Part shown: piece after piece, positions 1 to 5,699 of the stretch | How positions within the stretch are numbered: the first letter of the stretch is position 1 | How the letters are laid out: each line of letters starts with the position of its first letter | Source of the DNA: JBJXHB01 sp046160725 | GTDB lineage: Bacteria; Pseudomonadota; Gammaproteobacteria; Burkholderiales; Burkholderiaceae_C | NCBI GenBank assembly: GCA_046160725.1 | Contig: JBJXHB010000024.1 | Coordinates: 1-13,608 of the forward strand | Direction of reading: 5' to 3' | DNA: 13,608 nt | Program-made: the position numbers and the translations under genes | Notes under the pieces: generated by a model | What the model was told of the DNA's origin: nothing | Seen by the model: the letters and a program-made list of their open reading frames with translations, nothing else | The model's database searches: none

Positions 1-161
1 AGGGGAGTCGCGCAGCGACCATCGAATCAGCGCGTCGCGGCCCGCCGCACCCGCGCCTTTGCCGCGCCGATGCGGCCCCCGCATTCGGTGCGACCAGTCG
101 ACGCCCCAATGCCAATGTGGCGTCGACCAAGCAGCACAAGCCCTGCAAAGATCAGCAGACC
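1..161. other. Left-edge region upstream of hutG, no gene recognised
   Basis: All three plus-strand frames are open from the window edge through much of this stretch, but the translations are Arg/Pro/Ala-rich low-complexity sequence that I do not recognise. This is expected in high-G+C DNA. One frame runs from base 1 to a TGA at 163-165, which would overlap the hutG ATG, so the tail of an upstream gene cannot be strictly excluded. The only clear structure is the inverted repeat at 97-127, listed separately. No convincing promoter or strong Shine-Dalgarno sequence is visible before hutG. Confidence 0.4.
97..127. repeat. Perfect 9-bp inverted repeat upstream of hutG
   Basis: GTCGACGCC at 97-105 is matched by its exact reverse complement GGCGTCGAC at 119-127, with a 13-base loop at 106-118. 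The loop itself holds CCAATG twice in tandem. The structure ends 34 bases before the chosen hutG ATG. It could be a terminator-like stem of an upstream gene (no T-tract follows), an operator, or a structured leader. It does not resemble the AT-rich HutC operator known from other bacteria. The sequence is directly seen; the function is unknown. Confidence 0.55.
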
Positions 162-977
162 ATGACCCATCCCATCCCCGCCCCCACGCACCCCGTCTGC
201 ACGCTGTTCAAGGGCAGCCAGCCCTTGCTGCTCAGCCTGCCGCATGTCGGCACCGCCCTGCCCGACTGGCTCAAGCCGCGGCTCACCGAGCGGGCGCTGG
301 GTACCGAGGACGCCGACTGGCATCTCGAGCGCCTCTATGACTTCGTCAAGGCCAGCGGCGCCAGCGTCCTGGTTCCCCACTACGCCCGCTACGTCGTCGA
401 CCTCAACCGCCCGCCCGAGAACACGCCGATGTACCCCGGCGTCAACAACACCGAGCTGTGCCCGACGCGCCACTTCACCGGCGACCCGCTGTACCGCGAC
501 GGCCAGACGCCCGACGCGGCCGAGGTGCAGCAGCGCGTGCAGCACTACTGGCGGCCGTACCACGACACGCTTCAGGCCGAGCTGGCGCGCATCCGCGCCG
601 CGCATGGCCATGCGGTGCTGTTCGACGGCCACAGCATCCTCGGCGAGCTGCCCTGGCTCTTCGAGGGCCGGCTGTGGGACCTCAATCTCGGCACCGTCAA
701 CGGCAGCAGCTGCGCGCCCGCGCTGCGCGAGGCGCTGGGCCGCGTGCTGGCGGCCCAGGACCGCTACAGCCATGTCACCGACGGCCGATTCAAGGGCGGC
801 CACATCACGCGTCACTACGGCTGCCCGGGCGACGGCGTGCACGCGGTGCAGCTGGAGATGAGCTTCGGCTGCTACATGGACGAGGCCACGCCCTGGGGCT
901 ATCGGCCCGAGCGGGCCGCACAGGTGCAGCCGGTGCTGCTGGCGCTGGTGCAGGCGATGCTGGACTTCCGCCCATGA
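162..977 (+). CDS. hutG: N-formylglutamate deformylase (HutG)
   Basis: Encodes 271 residues, the usual size for N-formylglutamate amidohydrolase (EC 3.5.1.68), which releases formate and L-glutamate as the last step of the five-step histidine pathway in the cytoplasm. Recognisable family stretches are SLPHVGT (25-31), DWHLERLYDF (52-61), NNTELCPTRHF (95-105), VLFDGHS (152-158), KGGHITRHYG (211-220) and QLEMSFGCYMDE (230-241). The His and acidic residues in these blocks are the likely zinc ligands. The ATG at 162 is preferred over the in-frame GTG at 117 because family homology begins just after it and the GTG extension would cross the inverted repeat at 97-127. No strong RBS is seen for either start. 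The stop overlaps the hutF ATG by 4 bases (ATGA), so translation is probably coupled. Confidence 0.93.
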   Translation: MTHPIPAPTHPVCTLFKGSQPLLLSLPHVGTALPDWLKPRLTERALGTEDADWHLERLYDFVKASGASVLVPHYARYVVDLNRPPENTPMYPGVNNTELCPTRHFTGDPLYRDGQTPDAAEVQQRVQHYWRPYHDTLQAELARIRAAHGHAVLFDGHSILGELPWLFEGRLWDLNLGTVNGSSCAPALREALGRVLAAQDRYSHVTDGRFKGGHITRHYGCPGDGVHAVQLEMSFGCYMDEATPWGYRPERAAQVQPVLLALVQAMLDFRP

Positions 978-2278
978 ACGGCAAAGTGCTGTGGGCGCCA
1001 CGCGCCTGGATCACCGGCCGCTGGTGCGAGCGCGTGCGGCTGTCCGTCGGGCGCGACGGGCGCTTCGATGCGGTGACACCCGACGTGTCGCCGCCACCCG
1101 GTGCCACGCTCCTGCCGGGCCCGGTGCTGCCGGGCATGGTGGATGCGCACAGCCATGCCTTCCAGCGCGCCTTCGTCGGCCTGGCCGAGCGCCGCACCGG
1201 CGAGCATGACGATTTCTGGAGCTGGCGCGACCGCATGTACGGCGTGGCGCTGCGCATCACCCCGGGCGAGCTGCGCCGCATCGCCGCCGGGCTGTACCGC
1301 GAGCTGCGGGCCGGCGGCTACACCCAGGTCTGCGAGTTCCACTACCTGCACCATGACCTGGACGGCCGGCCCTATGCCGACGAGGCCGAGATGGCCGTGG
1401 CGCTGGCCGACGCGGCTGGCGATGCCGGCATCGGCCTGACGTTGCTGCCCGTGCTGTACGAGCGCGCCGGCTTTGCGCAACCCGCGCTGCGCCATGACCA
1501 GCGTCGTTTCGCCACCGACGTGGCCCAGGTGCTGCGCATCCGCGACGCGGTGCGCGCCCTGCGCCGGCCCCTGGTCACCGCCGGCGTGGCCATCCATTCG
1601 CTGCGCGCCGCGCGGCCCGAGTCCATCGCCGCGCTGGTCAAGGCGCTGGAGCACGACGACGCGCCGATCCACCTCCATGTCGCCGAGCAGACCGGCGAGG
1701 TCGATGATTGCCTGGCCGCCACCGGCCTGCGCCCGATCGAGTGGCTGGCCCGCCATGTGCCGCTCGATGCGCGCTGGCAGCTGGTGCATGCCACCCATGC
1801 CATGCCGGCCGAGATCGAGGCCGTGGCCCGCAGCGGTGCCGGCGTGGTGCTGTGCCCCACCACCGAGGCCAACCTGGGCGACGGCCTGCCGGACCTGCCG
1901 GGCTGGCTGGCGCAGGGCACGGCCATCTCCATCGGGTCGGACAGCCAGGTGTGCCGCCAGTGGCCGGCCGAGCTGCGGCTGCTGGAGTACGGCCAGCGCC
2001 TGGTGCTGCGCCAGCGCAACGTGGCCGCGGCGCCGGGGCTGGGCATCGACGCCACCGCCGGGCGGCTGTTCGGCCGCTGCATGGCCGGCGGCGCGGCGGC
2101 GGCTGGCTTTGCCGCCGGCGGCCTGGTGGTCGGCGCCCGCGCCGACTTCGTGGTGCTGGACATGGACACGCCCGGCCTGGCGGGCATCGAGCCCGGCTAC
2201 GAGCTGGACGCACTGGTCTTTGGTGTTGACGGTGGCGGCTTTGCGCAGACCTGGGTGGCGGGGCGGTCCTCGCCCTGA
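974..2278 (+). CDS. hutF: Formimidoylglutamate deiminase (HutF)
   Basis: Encodes a 434-residue amidohydrolase-superfamily enzyme (EC 3.5.3.13) that deiminates N-formimidoyl-L-glutamate to N-formyl-L-glutamate plus ammonia, feeding HutG directly. The metal-site motifs are visible: VDAHSHAFQRA (56-66, His59 and His61), PIHLHVAEQTGE (231-242, His235), LVHATHAM (270-277) and ISIGSDSQV (318-326, Asp323). The Cys-Pro-Thr-Thr-Glu block at 294-298 and the C-terminal return of the beta-sandwich (GLVVGARADFVVLD) are also typical. The start at 974 gives the usual length and the ATGA overlap with hutG. The open frame extends upstream to 458 only as a shadow inside hutG. Presence of hutF plus hutG rather than hutG-type formiminoglutamase indicates the five-step route. 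The genes hutH, hutU and hutI are not in this window. Confidence 0.95.
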   Translation: MNGKVLWAPRAWITGRWCERVRLSVGRDGRFDAVTPDVSPPPGATLLPGPVLPGMVDAHSHAFQRAFVGLAERRTGEHDDFWSWRDRMYGVALRITPGELRRIAAGLYRELRAGGYTQVCEFHYLHHDLDGRPYADEAEMAVALADAAGDAGIGLTLLPVLYERAGFAQPALRHDQRRFATDVAQVLRIRDAVRALRRPLVTAGVAIHSLRAARPESIAALVKALEHDDAPIHLHVAEQTGEVDDCLAATGLRPIEWLARHVPLDARWQLVHATHAMPAEIEAVARSGAGVVLCPTTEANLGDGLPDLPGWLAQGTAISIGSDSQVCRQWPAELRLLEYGQRLVLRQRNVAAAPGLGIDATAGRLFGRCMAGGAAAAGFAAGGLVVGARADFVVLDMDTPGLAGIEPGYELDALVFGVDGGGFAQTWVAGRSSP

Positions 2279-2338
2279 GTGGGGCACCTAACCTCGACGC
2301 GGGCCCGGTGGGGCATGGCCCGTACCATCCCGGCCACG

Positions 2339-3772
2339 ATGCCACGCAAACCCACGACGCCACCGCCCGCCGACACCTCGGCCACCCTGACCGCGGCCCT
2401 GGCCCAGCAACGCCAGGCCCACCGCGCCCGGCCCATGCCCACGCTGCGCGAGCGCCAGGCCGACCTGCGCACACTGGCGCGCTTCGTGCGCGAGCAGCGC
2501 GACGCCATGGCCGATGCCATCAGCGCCGACTATGGCCAGCGCAGCCGGCACGAGACCCTGCTGATGGAGGTCGGCCCGGCGCTGGCGGCCATCCGCCATG
2601 CCGCCAAGCACCTGCCGCAGTGGATGAAGGTCCAGGCCCGCGGCGTGGACCGGCTGACCTTCGGCATGGGCGACAACCGGGTGATACCGCAGCCGCTGGG
2701 CGTGGTCGGCGTGATCGTGCCGTGGAACTTTCCGCTCAACCTGAGCTGGATACCGCTGTCGTGCATCTTCGCCGCCGGCAACCGGGCCATGGTCAAGTTC
2801 AGCGAGAAGTCTCCGCACTTCTCGCGGCTGCTGGTCGAGCGGCTGCCGTCGTACTTTCCGGCCGAGAAGCTGCAGGTCTTCGCCGACCCGGGCGGGCTGG
2901 GGCCGGCGTTCTCGCAGCTGCCCTTCGACCACCTGCTGTTCACCGGGTCGAGCACCACCGGCCGGGCGGTGATGGCGGCCGCGGCCGGCAACCTGTGCCC
3001 GGTGACGCTGGAGCTGGGCGGGCGCTCGCCGGCCATCGTCTGCGACGACTTCGACACGGCCACCGCGGCCGACCGCATCGGCTTCGTCAAGTTCCTCAAT
3101 GCCGGCCAGGTCTGCACCACGGTGGACCATGTCTATGTGCCGCGGCGGCAGCTGCCGGCCTTCGTCGAGCAGCTGCGGGCCAGCGTGCCGCGGCGCTATC
3201 CGCGGCTGGATACGCCGGACTACACGTCCATCATCGACCACGCCGCCTACCGCCGCCTGCGCGAGACGCTGAAGGACGCGGCCGCCCGCGGCGCCCATGT
3301 CGAGCCGCTGCTGCAGCCCGCGTTCGACGACGCTGCGCACCGCATCGCGCCGCACCTGGTGCTGGACGCAGCGGCCGACAGCACGCTGCTGCAGCGCGAG
3401 ATCTTCGGCCCCATCTTGCCGGTGCTGCCCTACGACGACCTGGACAAGGTGCTGGCGCGAATCAACGACGGGCCGCGGCCGCTCGCGCTCTACCCCTTCA
3501 GCAACAAGGCCGCGCGCATCGAGCGCATCATCGAGCGCACCATGTCCGGTGGCGTCACCGTCAACGACGCGCTGATGCATGTCGGCCAGGAGGACCTGCC
3601 CTTCGGCGGCGTGGGCGACAGCGGCATGGGCCACTACCACGGCGTGGAAGGTTTCATGACCTTCTCAAAGCTGCGACCGGTGTTCACCCAGGCCCGCTTC
3701 GCCACCACCGCGCTGCTGTCCCCGCCGTATGGCGCGGTGGCCGACCGGCTGCTCAAGCTGATGCAGCGCTGA
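2339..3772 (+). CDS. Aldehyde dehydrogenase, coniferyl-aldehyde dehydrogenase-like
   Basis: Encodes about 477 residues of an NAD(P)-dependent aldehyde dehydrogenase. Motifs from this start: PWNFP (128-132) with the oxyanion-hole Asn130, FTGSSTTG (201-208) for the dinucleotide, LELGGRSP (224-231) with general-base Glu225, NAGQVCTT (254-261) with nucleophile Cys259, then REIFGPILPV. The short class-3-like architecture and the NLSWIPLSCIFAAGNRAMVKFSEKSPH region match the coniferyl-aldehyde dehydrogenase (CalB-type) group, but the true substrate could be another aromatic or fatty aldehyde. In-frame starts also exist at 2315 (ATG) and 2279 (GTG, directly after the hutF stop); none has a well-spaced RBS. 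The 2339 start gives a family-like length. Close spacing to hutF suggests possible read-through transcription, though no metabolic link to histidine degradation is obvious. Confidence 0.88.
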   Translation: MPRKPTTPPPADTSATLTAALAQQRQAHRARPMPTLRERQADLRTLARFVREQRDAMADAISADYGQRSRHETLLMEVGPALAAIRHAAKHLPQWMKVQARGVDRLTFGMGDNRVIPQPLGVVGVIVPWNFPLNLSWIPLSCIFAAGNRAMVKFSEKSPHFSRLLVERLPSYFPAEKLQVFADPGGLGPAFSQLPFDHLLFTGSSTTGRAVMAAAAGNLCPVTLELGGRSPAIVCDDFDTATAADRIGFVKFLNAGQVCTTVDHVYVPRRQLPAFVEQLRASVPRRYPRLDTPDYTSIIDHAAYRRLRETLKDAAARGAHVEPLLQPAFDDAAHRIAPHLVLDAAADSTLLQREIFGPILPVLPYDDLDKVLARINDGPRPLALYPFSNKAARIERIIERTMSGGVTVNDALMHVGQEDLPFGGVGDSGMGHYHGVEGFMTFSKLRPVFTQARFATTALLSPPYGAVADRLLKLMQR

Positions 3773-3854
3773 TCGCGCCGGGATCGCCGTTGCAGGCGCC
3801 CGGGGTGTCGCCGCGTCACCGGGCTCAGGTTGGCGCGCGCGGCGCCGCAGTGAC

Positions 3855-3879
3855 ATCATTGCTATCATTGCATTCATTG
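3855..3879 (+). promoter_or_regulatory. AT-rich direct repeats upstream of the toxin-antitoxin operon, candidate operator/promoter
   Basis: ATCATTG occurs at 3855-3861 and 3864-3870, and with one mismatch (TTCATTG) at 3873-3879, so three units lie in register every 9 bp. The patch is markedly AT-rich against its surroundings and lies just before the antitoxin start. Ribbon-helix-helix antitoxins commonly autorepress by binding short repeats in their own promoter, so an operator role is inferred. TATCAT (3863-3868) could be a -10 element, and TTGACA (3877-3882) is a perfect -35 match, but neither has a convincing partner at normal spacing. Confidence 0.45.
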
Positions 3880-3886
3880 ACAGCAT

Positions 3887-3890
3887 GGAG
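3887..3890 (+). promoter_or_regulatory. Ribosome binding site of the antitoxin gene
   Basis: GGAG ends 7 bases before the ATG at 3898. This spacing fixes the antitoxin start within a reading frame that is otherwise open for a long distance upstream as a shadow of the ALDH gene. Confidence 0.7.
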
Positions 3891-3897
3891 CGCCGGC

Positions 3898-4197
3898 ATG
3901 GGTACCTTGACGATCCGCAACCTGGAAGACACGCTCAAGAGCCGCCTGCGGCTGCGTGCGGCGGCTCGCAACCGGTCCATGGAGGAGGAGGCGCGCCAGA
4001 TCCTGCGCGCGGCGCTGCAGGAGCCCGTGGCGCCGATGCCGGACCTGGGCACCCGGATCAGGTCCCGATTCGCGGCGTTGGGTGATGTTCGGTTGGCCAT
4101 CCAGCCGCGGGAACCGGGTCGTGAGCCACCGACCTTCGGTGACGCGGCAGCGGCCCCGGCGCCGGCCGGCCGCCGGGCCGGGGCGCGCCGCCGATGA
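3898..4197 (+). CDS. FitA/VapB-like ribbon-helix-helix antitoxin
   Basis: Encodes 99 residues. The N-terminus (TLTIRNLEDTLKSRLRLRAA, 3-22, then NRSMEEEARQILRAAL, 25-40) is the classic FitA-type ribbon-helix-helix DNA-binding domain. The middle part (LGTRIRSRFAALGDVRL) and the PREPGREPPTF block (70-80) resemble the toxin-binding tail of this family. Family members are usually about 80-85 residues; this one continues with an Ala/Pro/Arg-rich tail (83-99) until its TGA overlaps the toxin ATG. Expected role: neutralise the adjacent PIN toxin and repress the operon with it. The start is fixed by GGAG at 3887-3890. The frame assignment rests on the N-terminal homology and on the ATGA junction. Confidence 0.87.
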   Translation: MGTLTIRNLEDTLKSRLRLRAAARNRSMEEEARQILRAALQEPVAPMPDLGTRIRSRFAALGDVRLAIQPREPGREPPTFGDAAAAPAPAGRRAGARRR

Positions 4198-4625
4198 GCA
4201 CGGTCCTGGATACCAACGTGCTGTCCGAGCTGCTGCGCGACAGGCCGTCGCCGGCCGTGCTGGCCTGGTTCGCATCGCAGCCGCCGGAGGGTCTGTTCGT
4301 CACCGCCGTCACGCAAGCCGAGATGATGCTCGGCGCCCGCCTGCTGCCGGCCGGCAAGCGCCGGTCGGCGCTGGAGCAGGCGCTCTCCGCCATGTTCGAG
4401 GAGGACTTCTCGGGTCGTGTCCTCCCCTTCGACACCGGGGCCGCTGCGGCCTATGTCGAGATCGTGGCCGGACGGCGCGCGCTCGGCCGCCCGGTCCCAC
4501 AGTTCGATGCGCAGATCGCCGCCATCGTCCGCAAGGCCGGTGCCACGCTGGCCACCCGGAACACCGCCGACTTCGAGCGCTGCGGCATCGCGTTGATCGA
4601 CCCCTGGTCGGCGACGCCCGCATGA
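4194..4625 (+). CDS. PIN-domain toxin, FitB/VapC-like ribonuclease
   Basis: Encodes 143 residues, normal length for FitB/VapC toxins, which are Mg-dependent endoribonucleases. The opening VLDTNVLSEL (4-13) gives Asp6. TAVTQAEMMLGARLL (37-51) gives Glu43. QFDAQIAAIVRKAGATLATR (103-122) gives Asp105. NTADFERCGIALIDPW (123-138) gives Asp126. These four acidic residues form the canonical PIN quartet, so the toxin looks intact. Its ATG overlaps the antitoxin TGA by 4 bases, the normal arrangement for coupled translation with the antitoxin first. No independent RBS is visible. The G/P-rich antitoxin tail immediately precedes it. The downstream substrate-binding protein starts 26 bases after its stop. 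Whether the module stabilises this chromosomal region or has a regulatory role cannot be told from sequence. Confidence 0.93.
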   Translation: MSTVLDTNVLSELLRDRPSPAVLAWFASQPPEGLFVTAVTQAEMMLGARLLPAGKRRSALEQALSAMFEEDFSGRVLPFDTGAAAAYVEIVAGRRALGRPVPQFDAQIAAIVRKAGATLATRNTADFERCGIALIDPWSATPA

Positions 4626-4642
4626 GACCATCCATGCACGAT

Positions 4643-4647
4643 GGAGA
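4643..4647 (+). promoter_or_regulatory. Ribosome binding site of the substrate-binding protein gene
   Basis: GGAGA lies 4 bases before the ATG at 4652, choosing that start over the in-frame ATGs at 4622 and 4634. A small 5-bp inverted repeat (CCATC 4628-4632, GATGG 4640-4644) overlaps the first bases of this site and could partly mask it; that idea is speculative. Confidence 0.65.
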
Positions 4648-4651
4648 CCTC

Positions 4652-5662
4652 ATGACAAGACGCCGGGTCCTGATGGGTGGCGCCAGCGCGCTGGGCTGGC
4701 TGACGGCGCAGCGGACGGCATGGGCCCAGGGCGCCGGGCGCCTGCCGCGCGTGGCCCGGGTGGTGCTGGACGTGCCACAGGCCGAGATGCTGGGGCCGGA
4801 TCCATCCAACCCCGCGGCGCGCGCGTTCGTCCACCAGCTGCGCGACCTGGGCTGGGTCGCCGGCCGCAACGTGGTGATCGAGCAGCGCACCGCCGAGGGG
4901 CGGCCGGAACGCGTGCCGGCCCTGCTGCGCGAGTTGCTGGAGTTGCCAGTGAATGTGATCGTGGCCACCGGCGGGACCATCACGCGCCTGGCCCGGCAGG
5001 CCACGGACGCCATTCCGATCGTCGCCATCGGCCCCGATCTGGTGGGCATGGGCCTGGCGGCCCACCTGGCGCGGCCGGGCGGCAACGTCACCGGCGTGAA
5101 CTTCCAGGTCGGGCCCGCCCTGGGCACCAAACGGATGGAGCTGCTCAAGCGTGCGGTGCCGGCGGCCCGGCGCGTCGCGGTCATCCGCCCGCGCCGCACG
5201 CCTGGGCAGCCGATGTGGGATCCGGCGACCATCGAGGCGGCGCGCACTCTTGGCCTGGTGCTGTCGGCCATCCCGGTGGACAGCCCGGCCGACCTGGACA
5301 GCGCCTTGGCTGAGTTGTCGCGCAACCGGCACGACGCCCTCTGGGGCGCCGACACGCCAGTGATCATCGCCAACCGCGGGCGCATCGTCGAGCACGCCAG
5401 CCGCGCCCGCCTGCCGTCCATCTTCGGGCTGCGGCTGTTCGCCGACGCCGGGGCGCTGATGTCCTATGGCGCCAACCTGGCCGACGCCGAGCGCCGCGCC
5501 GCGACCTATGTCGACAAGATCCTCAAGGGCGCCCGGCCGGGCGATCTGCCGATCGACCAGCCGACGCGCTTCGAGTTCGTCATCAACCAGAAGACCGCCG
5601 ACGCGCTGAGCCTGCGGCTGCCGCAGGCCCTGCTGCTGCAGGCCGACGAGGTGATCCGGTAG
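4652..5662 (+). CDS. ABC-type substrate-binding protein (PF04392-like), orphan
   Basis: Encodes 336 residues. The N-terminus TRRRVLMGGASALGW with cleavage likely after AWA (23-25) is a signal peptide with a twin-arginine-like start, so the mature protein should be periplasmic. Family blocks: AFVHQLRDLGWVAGRNVVIE (58-77), PVNVIVATGG (99-108), RPGGNVTGVNF (141-151), GALMSYGANLAD (267-278), YVDKILKGARPGDLPIDQPT (286-305) and FEFVINQKTADALSL (307-321). These are typical of the ABC_sub_bind proteins that occur in many copies in Burkholderiales, distantly like TrpX; the ligand is unknown. No permease or ATPase gene is adjacent, so it is an orphan and may act as a solute sensor or serve a transporter elsewhere. 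It starts 26 bases after the toxin stop and may share its transcript. It ends 37 bases before the stop of the convergent minus-strand gene. Confidence 0.88.
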   Translation: MTRRRVLMGGASALGWLTAQRTAWAQGAGRLPRVARVVLDVPQAEMLGPDPSNPAARAFVHQLRDLGWVAGRNVVIEQRTAEGRPERVPALLRELLELPVNVIVATGGTITRLARQATDAIPIVAIGPDLVGMGLAAHLARPGGNVTGVNFQVGPALGTKRMELLKRAVPAARRVAVIRPRRTPGQPMWDPATIEAARTLGLVLSAIPVDSPADLDSALAELSRNRHDALWGADTPVIIANRGRIVEHASRARLPSIFGLRLFADAGALMSYGANLADAERRAATYVDKILKGARPGDLPIDQPTRFEFVINQKTADALSLRLPQALLLQADEVIR

Positions 5663-5690
5663 GCGGGCGTCGGTCGGGTGCACGCCCCGC
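5663..5690. terminator. Candidate hairpin between convergent genes
   Basis: GCGGGCGT (5663-5670) can pair with ACGCCCCGC (5682-5690) with one bulged base and an 11-base loop. It lies immediately after the TAG of the plus-strand gene and just before the stop of the minus-strand gene, where a bidirectional terminator would sit. There is no T-tract on either side, so intrinsic termination is uncertain. Confidence 0.35.
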
Positions 5691-5699
5691 GGCGGGTCG

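Noticed and set aside
899..2287. Long minus-strand open frame (462 codons) opposite hutG and hutF
   Set aside because: It is antisense to strongly recognisable hutF and has a low-complexity His/Gln/Ala/Arg-rich translation typical of GC-rich shadow frames.
2288..3640. Long minus-strand open frame opposite the aldehyde dehydrogenase
   Set aside because: The plus strand carries all ALDH catalytic motifs; the antisense product has no recognisable motif.
3877..3882. TTGACA, a perfect -35 promoter hexamer before the antitoxin gene
   Set aside because: A -10 box at 16-18 bases spacing would fall at or past the antitoxin start codon and none is seen there, so it is not listed as a promoter on its own.
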